NCBI RefSeq assembly: GCF_023898865.1
Contig: NZ_JAGSOV010000024.1
Coordinates: 90,907 to 154,906 of the forward strand
Length of the DNA: 64,000 nt
From: Pseudonocardia humida
Lineage (GTDB): Bacteria > Actinomycetota > Actinomycetes > Mycobacteriales > Pseudonocardiaceae
Direction of reading: 5' to 3'
Part shown: positions 24,105 to 32,621 of the stretch, piece after piece
Layout of the letters: each line of letters opens with the position of its first letter
Numbering within the stretch: the first letter of the stretch is position 1
Notes under the pieces: generated by a model
What the model was told of the DNA's origin: nothing
Seen by the model: the letters and a program-made list of their open reading frames with translations, nothing else
The model's database searches: none
Translations under genes and position numbers: made by a program

Positions 24105-24773
24105 TCAGGGGGTGGGGGAGCGCAGGACGGCGTCCCCGTCGGACTCCCGCACGGCGACGGGCCCGGGGCCCAGGCCGGCGACGGCGGCCGGGTAGCCGGC
24201 GGCGGGGCGCAGGTCGCGCAGCCACACCGGGCCGGTGGGCGCGGCGGCGCCCGTCCAGGCCAGGACGCCGGTCGGGCCGAGGGTGATCGCGCTCATCGGC
24301 GCGGACAGGCCCTCGCCGGTCGCCTTGAGCAGGGCCTCCTTGCGCGTCCACAGGGTGAAGAAAGCCGAGTCGTCGGCGACGGTCTCGTCGGGCGAGCTGA
24401 CGTGCGCGGCCATCGCGGCGAGGTCGGCGAGGGGGCGGGCGTGCTCGACGTCGAGGCCGACCGGGCCGTCGTGCACGGCCACGCCGACCAGGTCGCCGGC
24501 GTGGGTGAGGGAGAAGCCGGGGCCGCCGGGCAGGGTGGGTTTGCCGTGCTGCTCGCCGCAGCGGCAGCTGCGGTCGAAGCGCAGCTCGGCGGGCGCCGCG
24601 CCGACGGCGCCGGCCAGCACGATGCGGGTCAGCGCGTGCGCGGCCAGGTAGCGGGCGCGGTCGGCGGGGAGGCGGAACCGGGGCAGCCGCGCGCGCTCGG
24701 CGTCGTCGAGCAGGCCCACCAGGCCGGGTGCGGTGTCCGGGTCGACCGGGCGGGCCCACCAGACCTCGCACAT
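24105..24773 (-). CDS. 4'-phosphopantetheinyl transferase (Sfp type)
   Basis: About 222 residues. The two hallmark motifs are present: VGLDVEHARPL (GxDxE-like, Mg2+ site) and FFTLWTRKEALLKATGEGLS (WxxKEA). An early GKPTLPGGPGFSLTHAGDLVGVAV segment binds CoA. It would load phosphopantetheine onto carrier proteins of fatty acid, polyketide or siderophore pathways; no such pathway is in this window. Start is ATG 24773 or GTG 24782; the latter is 6 nt from GACGAT. Confidence 0.93.
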   Translation of the reverse strand: MCEVWWARPVDPDTAPGLVGLLDDAERARLPRFRLPADRARYLAAHALTRIVLAGAVGAAPAELRFDRSCRCGEQHGKPTLPGGPGFSLTHAGDLVGVAVHDGPVGLDVEHARPLADLAAMAAHVSSPDETVADDSAFFTLWTRKEALLKATGEGLSAPMSAITLGPTGVLAWTGAAAPTGPVWLRDLRPAAGYPAAVAGLGPGPVAVRESDGDAVLRSPTP

Positions 24774-24828
24774 GCCGCTCACCGGCCCATCGTCACACGC
24801 GCCGCCGCGGGCGGGCCAGCGGATGCGG

Positions 24829-24866
24829 CGGCGCCGCCGTCCCGTGGACGCGGGACGGCGGCGCCG
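24829..24866 (-). terminator. Perfect 16-bp hairpin
   Basis: Arms 24829-24844 and 24851-24866 pair over 16 bp around a 6-nt loop (TGGACG). It lies 62 bp past the stop of the small minus-strand gene 24928-25182 and before the transferase gene, so it probably ends the small gene's transcript. Confidence 0.75.
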
Positions 24867-24927
24867 GGGCGTGGTCGGGTCCGGCGGCCGGCGTGTGCCG
24901 CGGGTGCCCCCGGCCACGCCGGGTGGG

Positions 24928-25182
24928 TCAACCCGCGCGACGCACCGGGTTGACCCGGCGGCCCTGCGCCGCGCGGGGTCGGGCCGGGAAGCCGGTCCGG
25001 ACGGCTCCCCGGTCGCCCTGACCCTTCGCGCGGCCGCGACGGGCCGCCCTGTTCGCCGGCACCGGTGCGGTGCCGGCCGGGCTGTCGGACTCGGGACTCT
25101 GGTCGGTGCCGGGGACCGGCTGGTCCGCGGGCGGTGCCACGGGAAGTGACGAGGACAGCGGAGAGGGCGGATGGGCACGCAT
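24928..25182 (-). CDS. Small conserved actinobacterial protein, unknown function
   Basis: 84 residues: a Pro/Ser-rich first half and a basic second half (ANRAARRGRAKGQG, then GRRVNPVRRAG). The NRAARR...R.NPV.RR pattern resembles a family of short basic proteins found across Actinobacteria. ATG 25182 has a very good ribosome site (GGAGGT, 6 nt away), which is why I accept it. Third codon positions are G/C-rich. A nucleic-acid-binding role is only suggested by charge. A strong terminator follows, and a long leader with a palindrome precedes it. Confidence 0.68.
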   Translation of the reverse strand: MRAHPPSPLSSSLPVAPPADQPVPGTDQSPESDSPAGTAPVPANRAARRGRAKGQGDRGAVRTGFPARPRAAQGRRVNPVRRAG

Positions 25183-25435
25183 GCGGGTACCTCCTGCAAC
25201 GAAGACCGGGAAGGGCGCCACGGGCGCGGGTCGTCGAGGCCCGCGCGAGGACTGGTCGGTGCCGGTGCGACCGTCCGGGCGGTGCCGGGGCGGCGTGGAC
25301 GCTGCGCGGGCCGGGACGGCGGACCGCGGGTCGCTGGAGCGACCTTCGTTACAGGCGCATGGGAGGAACCCTAGAGCGGTCGCGGCGCCCGTGCGAGCGA
25401 ATTAACGGCGACGGGCCGCGTACGCCGCGCGCGGC
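25183..25435. other. Divergent regulatory region without genes, containing a perfect palindrome
   Basis: The 250 bp between the small minus-strand gene and the FAD oxidase hold no supportable gene. At 25329-25344 GGTCGCT-GG-AGCGACC is a perfect 7-bp inverted repeat. On the minus strand TGTAAC (about 25348-25353) could be a -10; if so the small gene has a ~150-nt leader. On the plus strand TACCGT (25436-25441) precedes ATG 25450 by 8 nt. Confidence 0.5.
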
Positions 25436-25449
25436 TACCGTGGAGATCC

Positions 25450-26625
25450 ATGGTCGAGACAGCGGACGTGGTCGTGATCGGCGGCGGCATCGCCGGGGCT
25501 TCGGTGGGCTACGAGCTCGCCGCCACCCGGCGCGTCGTGCTGCTGGAGGCCGACCGGGCCCTCGCCCGCCACTCCACGGCCCGCTCCGCGGCGACCTACA
25601 TCCCCGGCCACGGCGTGCCCGAGGTCCGCGCGCTGATCGCGGCCAGCGGCCCGCGGTTCGCCGCGCTGGCCGCCGAGCTGGGGGCGCCGCCGCTGCTGAG
25701 CCGCCGCGCGGTCCTGCACGTGGCCCTCGACGCCGAGGGTGAGCGCGTGCTCGCCGCCGACCTGGCCGAGCAGGCGGGGGAGCCGGCCGCTCCGCGGCCG
25801 CTGGAGCCGGGGGAGGCCGAGCGGCGCTGCCCGGCGCTGGCCCCGGGCGCGGTGCGCGCGGCGGCCGTCGTCGAGGAGGCCGCCGACATCGACACCGAGG
25901 CGCTGCACCAGGCCTACGTGCGCGGGCTGCGCGCCCGCGGCGGCCGCGTGCGCTCGGCGGCGCCGGTGCGCGCCGTCGACCGGACCGCCGACGGGTGGCG
26001 GGTGCGGGCCGGCGCCGACCTCGTCGTCGACTGCGCCGAGGTCGTCGACGCGGCGGGCGCGTGGGCCGACGAGGTGGCCGGGCTGGCCGGTGTGCCGCGG
26101 GTGGGGCTGCGCCCGCTGCGCCGCACGATCGCGGTGGTCGCGGTGCCCGACCCCGCCCGCCTGCGCGGCCCCGACCCGGTGCTGCCGATGGTCTGCGAGG
26201 CCGCCGAGCGGTTCTACTTCAAGGCCGAGACGACCGCGGCCGGGCCGGCGCTGCTGTGCAGCCCGGGCGACGAGACGCCGGTCGACCCCCACGACGCGCG
26301 CCCCGACGAGCTGGACGTGGCCACGGCCCTGGAGCGGGTGGAGGCCGCGACCGGTCTGGGTCTGCGCTCGGTGCGCACCAGCTGGGCCGGGCTGCGCTCC
26401 TTCGTGGCCGACCGCAGGCCCGTCGTCGGGGCGTGGGGCGAGCACCCGGGGTTCTGGTTCTTCGCGGCCCAGGGCGGGTTCGGCATCGAGTCGTCCCCGG
26501 CGCTGGCCGCGTTCGGCGCCGCGGTGATCACCGGGGCGCCGGTGCCCGTCGACGTCCCGGTCGCGGCGTCCGCGCTGCTGCCCGACCGGCTCGCGCGCGC
26601 GGCGCGGCCGGCCCCCCGCACGTAA
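25450..26625 (+). CDS. FAD-dependent amine/amino-acid oxidase (DAO family)
   Basis: A 391-residue DAO-fold oxidase. The N-terminal Rossmann motif is VVIGGGIAGASVGYELA (~9-25) with the acidic strand end VVLLEAD. HSTARSAATYIP follows, as in glycine and D-amino-acid oxidases. The end has GAWGEHPGFWFFAAQGGFGIESSPAL, the second FAD-contact region. The substrate is probably an amine or amino acid, not further defined. The stop codon lies inside a palindrome that precedes the P450 gene, so the two may be controlled together or the second separately. Confidence 0.92.
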   Translation: MVETADVVVIGGGIAGASVGYELAATRRVVLLEADRALARHSTARSAATYIPGHGVPEVRALIAASGPRFAALAAELGAPPLLSRRAVLHVALDAEGERVLAADLAEQAGEPAAPRPLEPGEAERRCPALAPGAVRAAAVVEEAADIDTEALHQAYVRGLRARGGRVRSAAPVRAVDRTADGWRVRAGADLVVDCAEVVDAAGAWADEVAGLAGVPRVGLRPLRRTIAVVAVPDPARLRGPDPVLPMVCEAAERFYFKAETTAAGPALLCSPGDETPVDPHDARPDELDVATALERVEAATGLGLRSVRTSWAGLRSFVADRRPVVGAWGEHPGFWFFAAQGGFGIESSPALAAFGAAVITGAPVPVDVPVAASALLPDRLARAARPAPRT

Positions 26626-26637
26626 GCTCGCGCTTAC
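26622..26637. promoter_or_regulatory. Palindrome GTAAGC-N4-GCTTAC before the P450 gene
   Basis: A perfect 6-bp inverted repeat with a 4-bp centre, overlapping the stop of the FAD oxidase and ending 23 bp before the P450 GTG. Size and position resemble a TetR- or GntR-type operator. The regulator is not apparent in the window. Confidence 0.6.
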
Positions 26638-26660
26638 AGAACTGATCACGAAGGAGCACG

Positions 26661-27881
26661 GTGACCGCCACCACACTGGAACTCTTCGAGGGCGCCTTCT
26701 GGCGCGACCCCTACCCCGCCTACGCCGGGCTGCTCGCCGAGCACCCCGTGCGCAAGGTGCGGATGGGCGACGGCGAGGTCTGGTTCATCAGCCGCCACGC
26801 CGACGTGCGGGCCGCGCTCGCCGACCCGCGGCTGAGCAAGGACTGGCGCTACACGCTGCCCCCCGAGCAGCGGGCCGAGCACCCGGCCACCCCGATCCCG
26901 ATGATGATCCTGATGGACCCGCCGGAGCACACCCGGCTGCGCAAGCTCGTCTCGCGCTCGTTCACCCTGCGCCGGATGGAGGCGCTGCGCCCGCGGGTCG
27001 CCGAGATCGCCCGCCGGCTCATCGACGACCTGCCGGCCGACGGCCCGGTCGACGTGATGTCGCGCTACGCGTTCATGCTGCCGGTGCTGGTGATCTGCGA
27101 GCTGCTCGGCGTGCCCGCCGAGGACCGCGACGACTTCGCGGCCTGGTCCAACGACATGGTCGACTCCGCCGACCGCTCCGAGGGCATGGCGAACGACTCC
27201 TCGGCGAAGCTCTACGGGTACCTGTCCGAGCTGATCGCGGCCAAGCGGGAGAACCCCGACGACGCGCTCATCTCGGCGCTGATCGAGGTGGCCGACGACG
27301 ACGGCGACCGGCTCTCCGAGCCCGAGCTCGTCGCGATGGCGATGATGCTGCTGATCGCCGGCCACGAGACCACGGTCAACCTCATCGGCAACGGGCTGCT
27401 GGCCCTGCTCACCCACCCCGACCAGCGGGCCCTGCTGCGCGAGCGGCCCGAGCTGATCGGCTCGGCGGTCGAGGAGTTCCTGCGCTGGGACTCCCCGGTG
27501 CACACCACGCCCGCCCGGTTCGCCGTCGAGGACGTCGAGTACAGCGGGGTGACCATCCCCGCGGGTTCGGTGGTGGTGCTCTCGCTGGCCGCGGCCAACC
27601 GCGACGAGCGGCGCACCGCGGACGCCGCCGAGCTGCGCATCGACCGCGACGCCTCCGGGCACGTGGCGTTCGGCCACGGCCTGCACCACTGCCTCGGCGC
27701 GCAGCTGGCCCGCATCGAGGGCCAGGAGGCGATCGGCGCGCTGATCGCCCGCCGCCCCGACCTCGCGCTGGCCGTCGACCCGGACGAGTTGGTCTACCGG
27801 CGAAGCACCCTCGTGCGCGGGCTCAAGCAGATGCCCGTCGTGCTCGGGGCCGACGTCGGGGAGCCCCCACCCTCGGCGTGA
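26661..27881 (+). CDS. Cytochrome P450
   Basis: A 406-residue bacterial class I P450, normal length. Marks: MDPPEHTRLRKLVSRSFT (helix C region), LLIAGHETTVNLIGN (helix I, acid/Thr pair), the EEFLRWDSPV ExxR, and the haem loop FGHGLHHCLGAQLAR with the Cys ligand. No ferredoxin gene is adjacent; the FprA-type reductase at 36106 could be part of its electron chain. GTG 26661 has AAGGAG 4 nt before it. The substrate is unknown. The FAD oxidase, P450 and pcaB-like genes lie in a row. Confidence 0.96.
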   Translation: MTATTLELFEGAFWRDPYPAYAGLLAEHPVRKVRMGDGEVWFISRHADVRAALADPRLSKDWRYTLPPEQRAEHPATPIPMMILMDPPEHTRLRKLVSRSFTLRRMEALRPRVAEIARRLIDDLPADGPVDVMSRYAFMLPVLVICELLGVPAEDRDDFAAWSNDMVDSADRSEGMANDSSAKLYGYLSELIAAKRENPDDALISALIEVADDDGDRLSEPELVAMAMMLLIAGHETTVNLIGNGLLALLTHPDQRALLRERPELIGSAVEEFLRWDSPVHTTPARFAVEDVEYSGVTIPAGSVVVLSLAAANRDERRTADAAELRIDRDASGHVAFGHGLHHCLGAQLARIEGQEAIGALIARRPDLALAVDPDELVYRRSTLVRGLKQMPVVLGADVGEPPPSA

Positions 27882-27958
27882 TCTTCCGTTCGTCCGGCCG
27901 GGCTTCCGACGATCATCGGTACCCGGTTGCTCCGGCCGGACGGCCGCGATCGCCCGCG

Positions 27959-27964
27959 TACGGT
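27959..27964 (+). promoter_or_regulatory. -10-like element TACGGT before the pcaB-like gene
   Basis: TACGGT lies 8 nt before ATG 27973, again the leaderless layout. It suggests the pcaB-like gene has its own promoter and is not simply read from the P450 gene 91 bp upstream. Confidence 0.45.
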
Positions 27965-27972
27965 GACGCCCC

Positions 27973-29190
27973 ATGAGCAGCGCCCTCCTCGATCCACTGT
28001 TCGGGGCCGACCGGGTCACCGCCCGGCTCGACGACGCCGCATGGGTGGCCGCGCTGGTGGCGGTGGAGGTCGCGCTGGCCCACGCCGCGGCCGAGCACGG
28101 CGTCATCCCGGCGGTCGACGCCGAGCGGATCGAGGCGGCCGCGGCGGCGCTGGACGTCGACACCGCCGAGCTCGGCCGGCAGGCGGTCGAGGGCGGCAAC
28201 CCGGTGATCCCGCTGGTCCGGATGCTGCGCGCGGCGGCCGGTGCCGCCGGGTCCTCTGTGCACCCCGGCGCCACCAGCCAGGACGTGATGGACACCGCGG
28301 CCGTGCTGCTCACCGGGTGGGCGGGGGAGGTCGTGCTGGACGACCTGCTCGGCGCGGCCGACGCCGCCGCCGCGCTGGCCGCCGCCCACCGCGACACCCC
28401 GATGATCGCCCGCACGCTCGGCCAGCAGGCGGTGCCGACCACGTTCGGGCTGGTCGCCGCGGGCTGGGCGGCCGGCCTCGACCGGGCCCGGCTCGGCCTG
28501 GCCACCGTGCTGGCCGGGCTGCCCGCGCAGTGCGGGGGAGCCGCGGGCACGCTGGCCGCGCTGCACCCGCACGGGCCGGCCGTGGCGGCCTCACTGGCCC
28601 GCAGGCTGGCCCTGGCCGAGGCGGCGCTGCCGTGGCACACCGAGCGCAGCCGGATCGGCGAGCTGGCCGGGGCGCTCGCCGTCGCCGCGGGGGCGTGCGC
28701 GAAGCCGGCCACCGACGTCGTGCTGCTCGCCGGCACCGAGCTGGGCGAGGTGTCCGAGGCGGCGCCGGGCGACTCGTCGTCGATGCCGCACAAGCGCAAC
28801 CCGATCGCCGCGGTCACGGCCAGGGCCGCGGCCCGGCGGACGCCCGGCCTGGCCGCGACGCTGCTCGCCGCGGCCGACCACGAGCACCAGCGCGCGGCAG
28901 GCGCGTGGCACGCCGAGTGGCAGACGCTGTCCGACCTGCTCGCGGCCACCGGTGGCGCGGCGTCGCGGCTGCGGACGTCGCTGACCGGGCTGGAGGTGCA
29001 CCCGGAGCGGATGGCGGCCAACCTCCCGCGCCGGCGCAAGCCGGCGGCCGGGCTCTTCGAGTCGCCGTCGGACGACACCGGCCCCGTGCTCGACGGACCG
29101 GAGGGCACCGGGCACGCTGGCGAGCTGGTCGACCGGTTCCTGGCCGACCGGACGGGCTTCGCCCCGCCGGAGCCCGACGTCAGCGGGTGA
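27973..29190 (+). CDS. pcaB: Fumarase/aspartase-superfamily lyase, 3-carboxy-cis,cis-muconate cycloisomerase-like
   Basis: A 405-residue class II lyase fold protein. It carries HPGATSQDVMDTA, the GQQAVPTTFG strand and the signature GDSSSMPHKRNPIAA (GSSxMPxKxNP type). The N-terminal LLDPLFGADRVTARLDDAAWV matches PcaB. PcaB cyclises carboxymuconate in protocatechuate breakdown. It is a little shorter than most PcaB proteins, and no other pca genes are next to it, so another superfamily substrate (for example adenylosuccinate-like) cannot be excluded. Confidence 0.82.
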   Translation: MSSALLDPLFGADRVTARLDDAAWVAALVAVEVALAHAAAEHGVIPAVDAERIEAAAAALDVDTAELGRQAVEGGNPVIPLVRMLRAAAGAAGSSVHPGATSQDVMDTAAVLLTGWAGEVVLDDLLGAADAAAALAAAHRDTPMIARTLGQQAVPTTFGLVAAGWAAGLDRARLGLATVLAGLPAQCGGAAGTLAALHPHGPAVAASLARRLALAEAALPWHTERSRIGELAGALAVAAGACAKPATDVVLLAGTELGEVSEAAPGDSSSMPHKRNPIAAVTARAAARRTPGLAATLLAAADHEHQRAAGAWHAEWQTLSDLLAATGGAASRLRTSLTGLEVHPERMAANLPRRRKPAAGLFESPSDDTGPVLDGPEGTGHAGELVDRFLADRTGFAPPEPDVSG

Positions 29191-29244
29191 GCCCCAGCCC
29201 CATTGCGGACCGGAAGTGACCGCTGAGGGTCCTAGCGTGGGGCC

Positions 29245-30063
29245 ATGGCTGATGACGTGGACCGGTACCCGCACGGCGTCCCCTGCTGGATCGACACCAC
29301 CCACCCGGATGTGCCGGGCGCGGCGCGCTTCTACCGGGGCCTGTTCGGCTGGGACGTCCGCGAGACCCCGGCGGGACTCGTGGCCCGCATCGACGGGCAC
29401 GACGTGGCCGGCATCGGCGGGCCGCCGGGCGGGCCGGCGGAGCCCGGCTGGACCACCTACATCCGGGTCGACGGCGCGGACGACGCCGTGGCCGCCGTGC
29501 GCCGGGCCGGCGGGCGCGTGCTGGCCGAGCCCTCCGACGTCGAGGGCGCCGGTCGGACCGCGACCGTCGCCGACCCGTCCGGCGCGGTGTTCCGGCTGTG
29601 GGAGGCCCGGGGCAGGCGCGGGGCCGAGGTGGTGAACGACGGGGCCGACGGCGCCTGGAACTGGAGCAACCTGCAGACCCCCGACCCGGCCGGCGCCCAG
29701 GCCTTCTACGCCGCCGTGTTCGGCTGGCGGGCGGTCCCGCTCGGACCGTCGTCGATGTGGGTGCTCCCCGGCTACCGCGAGGTCCTGGAGCGGTTCTACC
29801 CGGGCCTGCGCGAGCGCCACGAGGCGCAGGGCGTCCCGGACGACTTCTCCAACAGCGTGGGCTGGGTGCTCGAGGGCGCGGACGCGCGCTGGACGGTCAC
29901 CTTCGCCGTCGCCGACACCGACCGGACGGTGGAGCGGGCCGTGGCCCTCGGCGCGACCGTGCGCGTGGCGCCCCACACGGTGGACCCGGTGCGCACGGCC
30001 GAGCTGACCGACCCGCAGGGCGTCGCGTTCACCGTCAACACCTACCAGCCGGGTCGTGGGTGA
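29245..30063 (+). CDS. VOC-family (glyoxalase-like) protein, two domains
   Basis: 272 residues made of two vicinal-oxygen-chelate modules. The first (~10-125) reads GVPCWIDTTHPDVPGAARFYRGLFGWDV...DPSGAVFRLWEA; the second (~135-270) WNWSNLQTPDPAGAQAFYAAVFGWRAV...DPQGVAFTVNTY. Such tandem proteins are common in actinomycetes (CFP-30B/27-kDa antigen type). Function is usually unassigned. ATG 29245 lies 6 nt after TAGCGT. It converges with the response-regulator gene, 34 bp apart. Confidence 0.9.
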   Translation: MADDVDRYPHGVPCWIDTTHPDVPGAARFYRGLFGWDVRETPAGLVARIDGHDVAGIGGPPGGPAEPGWTTYIRVDGADDAVAAVRRAGGRVLAEPSDVEGAGRTATVADPSGAVFRLWEARGRRGAEVVNDGADGAWNWSNLQTPDPAGAQAFYAAVFGWRAVPLGPSSMWVLPGYREVLERFYPGLRERHEAQGVPDDFSNSVGWVLEGADARWTVTFAVADTDRTVERAVALGATVRVAPHTVDPVRTAELTDPQGVAFTVNTYQPGRG

Positions 30064-30097
30064 GTGTCGGGGTCAGGGCCGGATCCACTCACGACCC

Positions 30098-30703
30098 CTA
30101 CAGCCAGCCGCGGTCGCGGGCCAGGCGCGCCGCCTCGATGCGGTTGCGCACCCCGAGCTTGGTGATCGCGGTCGACAGGTAGTTGCGCACGGTGCCCTCG
30201 GCCAGGTGCAGACGCGCGGCGATCTCGCCGTTGGGCAGGCCGTCGGCGGCCAGCCGCAGGACGTCGCGCTCGCGGTCGGTCATCGGGTCGGCGGAGTCCC
30301 ACGCGGCCATGGCCAGCTGCGGGTCGACCACGCGCTCGCCGGCGTGCACCCGGCGGACCACCCCGACCAGCTGGTCGATCGGGGCGTCCTTGAGCACGTA
30401 GCCGGCCACCCCGCTGTCCATCGCCCGGCGCAGGTAGCCCGACCTGGCGAAGGTCGTGACGATCACGACGCGGGCCCGGTGGCCGTCGCGGCGCAGCGCG
30501 GCGGCCACGTCCAGCCCGCTAATCCCGGGCATCTCCACGTCGGTGACCAGCACGTCCGGGTCGTGCTCCAGGACGGCGGCCAGCGCCTTGTGCCCGTCGG
30601 TCGCGGTGGCCACCACGTCCAGGTCGGGCTCCAGGCGCAGCAGCGCGGCGAACGCGCCCAGCACCATGCCCTGGTCCTCGGCCAGCACGACGGAGATCGT
30701 CAC
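30098..30703 (-). CDS. NarL/LuxR-type response regulator
   Basis: A 201-residue two-domain regulator. The receiver shows SVVLAEDQGMVLGAFAALL, the phospho-acceptor Asp in VLVTDVEMPGISG, and VTTFARSGYL...GYVLKDAP with the conserved Lys. The C-terminal HTH is PMTDRERDVLRLAADGLPNGEIAARLHLAEGTVRNYL-type (~140-185). GTG 30703 overlaps the kinase stop. With the kinase and ABC transporter it forms a DesKR/LiaSR-like sensing and export unit. Confidence 0.95.
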   Translation of the reverse strand: MTISVVLAEDQGMVLGAFAALLRLEPDLDVVATATDGHKALAAVLEHDPDVLVTDVEMPGISGLDVAAALRRDGHRARVVIVTTFARSGYLRRAMDSGVAGYVLKDAPIDQLVGVVRRVHAGERVVDPQLAMAAWDSADPMTDRERDVLRLAADGLPNGEIAARLHLAEGTVRNYLSTAITKLGVRNRIEAARLARDRGWL

Positions 30704-31842
30704 GTGGCGACCGACCGGGGCAGGGTGACCAGCAGCGCGGTGCCGCCGTGCAGGGAGCGCCGGACCTCGCCGCCGAGCGCGGCGATCCGCTCCCGCATGC
30801 CGGTCAGGCCGTTGCCGTCGCGGCCGCCGCCGACGCCGTCGTCGGTGACCTCCAGGGACACCTCCCCGCCCTCGCCGCGCAGGCTGACCACGCACCGGGT
30901 GGCCCCGGCGTGGCGCACCACGTTGGTCACCGCCTCGCGCAGCGCCAGCCCGAGCGCCGACTCCGCGGACGGGGTGAGGACCAGGTCGGGGTCGCGGGTG
31001 CTGGCCAGCTCGACGCCGGCCGCGGTCAGGGCCTCGCGGGCGGCCTCCAGCTCGGCGCCGAAGTCGACCTGGCGCCAGCCGCTGACGGTGGCCCGCACCT
31101 CGGTCAGCGCCTCCCGGGCGGCCTTCTCGACGGCGGCCATCTCGGCGACGCCGGCGTCCGGATCGGCCGCCACGAGCCGCTGGGCCAGCTGGGAGCGCAC
31201 CACGATCCCGGTCAGCGTGTGGCCGAGCAGGTCGTGCAGGTCGCGCGAGATGCGCTCGCGCTCCGCCACCGTGGCCAGGTGCTCGACCTGGGCGTTGCGG
31301 ATGCTGGTGGCCCGGCCCTCGGCGTTGGCCTCGATGCAGATCAGCCCGATCACCCAGATCAGCACGGCCGACGGCCCGAAGGCCCAGAACCGCCAGGGCA
31401 ACGGGATCGGCGAGAGCGCGAAGAACGCCGCAACCAACGCGGTCAGGGCGACCAACCAGCGCATCGCGACCCGGCGCGAGCGGTGGTTGCCGGCGATCCC
31501 CCCGGCGTACACGAGCAGGATGGCGCCGCCCGGGTTGAACGGCGTGACCAGCAGGGCCAGCCCGGTGGTGAGCCACTCGCCGTACTCGCGCAGCGGGCCC
31601 GGGCGCAGGTCGACGGCCAGGTAGAACGGGACGTAGACCGCCATCGCCAGCGCGCCGATCACGAACACCACCGGCTGCGGGGTGGGGTCGAACAGCGGCA
31701 CGTAGAGCAGCGTGACCGTCCAGAACAGCGTGAAGAAGGTGGTCGGCGACCACCGCTTGGGCGAGCCGTCCCACCAGGCGCGCAGGGCCGCGGCGCCCCA
31801 CCGCGTGGTGGGGCGCCGCAGCTGCTCCGCCGGGCCGGTCAC
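30700..31842 (-). CDS. Sensor histidine kinase (DesK/NarX-like, HisKA_3)
   Basis: A 380-residue kinase with about five membrane helices in the first ~165 residues (FFTLFWTVTLLYVPLF, VVFVIGALAMAVYVPFYLAV, WLVALTALVAAFFALSPIP). Then come the H-box ERISRDLHDLLGHTLTG with the phospho-His, the N-box LREAVTNVVRHAG, and the G-box DGNGLTGMRERIAALGG. There is almost no outside loop, so it probably senses the membrane or the ABC transporter itself. GTG 31842 overlaps the permease stop by 4 bp, and its own stop overlaps the regulator start. Confidence 0.95.
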   Translation of the reverse strand: MTGPAEQLRRPTTRWGAAALRAWWDGSPKRWSPTTFFTLFWTVTLLYVPLFDPTPQPVVFVIGALAMAVYVPFYLAVDLRPGPLREYGEWLTTGLALLVTPFNPGGAILLVYAGGIAGNHRSRRVAMRWLVALTALVAAFFALSPIPLPWRFWAFGPSAVLIWVIGLICIEANAEGRATSIRNAQVEHLATVAERERISRDLHDLLGHTLTGIVVRSQLAQRLVAADPDAGVAEMAAVEKAAREALTEVRATVSGWRQVDFGAELEAAREALTAAGVELASTRDPDLVLTPSAESALGLALREAVTNVVRHAGATRCVVSLRGEGGEVSLEVTDDGVGGGRDGNGLTGMRERIAALGGEVRRSLHGGTALLVTLPRSVAT

Positions 31843-32621
31843 ACCCGCAGGTTACGGTAGGCGAGGCCGGCCAGAGCGGCCGCGACCACCGTGCTGACCA
31901 GCAGCGCGACCAGATGACCGAGCCCCCCGGCCCCGGTCATCTGGGCCTGCGCCAGCTGGGAGAGGTGGTAGGTCGGCAGCAGCGGGGCGATCGCCTGGAC
32001 GAAGCCGGGCAGGAGCCCCGGCGGCAACCACAGCCCGGAGGCGATCGTCATCGGGAACAGGATCGCGTTCAGGATCGCCACGGTCGCGTTCGACGAGGCC
32101 ACGAACCCGACGGCCAGGCTGAGCAGCGCGAACGGCAGGCTGCCCAGCAGCAGCACGCCGACCACCCGCAACCAGGTGCCCACGTCGAGCACCGGCCCGG
32201 AGATCGCCAGCGACATCGCCGAGATCGCCAGCAGGGACAGCAGGGCGTAGGGCAGCGCGGCGATCACCTTGGCCGCGACGGAGACGGCGATCGGGGTCCC
32301 GGAGACCTTCTTGACCCGCAGCCAGCCCCGGGTGCGGTCGTCGGCGACCGTCACCCCCGGGTTGACCATCATCACCGTGGCGACGGCGAAGGTCCCGTAG
32401 GTCGCCAGCATCGTCGCGGCGACCGGCAGACCGCTCGGCGAGGTGTAGCCGCCGAAGATGCCGGCGAACAGCGCGAAGAACAGCACCGGCATCAGCACCG
32501 CGAAGAACAGCGCGACCGGCTCGCGCAGGATCGCCCGCAGCCCCTCGGCGACCTCCACCCCGAGCACGCGCGCGTCGAACCCCTCGCGACGCTCCACGAC
32601 CCGCTCCGTCACCGCGGTCAT
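31839..32621 (-). CDS. ABC-2 type transporter permease
   Basis: A 260-residue ABC-2 permease with six membrane helices, for example ALFFAVLMPVLFFALFAGIFGG, LLGSLPFALLSLAVGFV and LVALLVSTVVAAALAGLAY. The motif ATYGTFAVATVMM and DRTRGWLRVKKVSGTP resemble drug or lantibiotic exporters. It pairs with the ATPase upstream, whose stop it overlaps (ATG 32621 within the last codons). The four genes overlap end to start and must be one operon. Confidence 0.93.
   Translation of the reverse strand: MTAVTERVVERREGFDARVLGVEVAEGLRAILREPVALFFAVLMPVLFFALFAGIFGGYTSPSGLPVAATMLATYGTFAVATVMMVNPGVTVADDRTRGWLRVKKVSGTPIAVSVAAKVIAALPYALLSLLAISAMSLAISGPVLDVGTWLRVVGVLLLGSLPFALLSLAVGFVASSNATVAILNAILFPMTIASGLWLPPGLLPGFVQAIAPLLPTYHLSQLAQAQMTGAGGLGHLVALLVSTVVAAALAGLAYRNLRV

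Noticed and set aside
22717..25200. Biosynthetic gene cluster around the phosphopantetheinyl transferase and P450
   Set aside because: No synthase, NRPS, terpene cyclase or precursor gene is present; the transferase and P450 are 2 kb apart with unrelated genes between.
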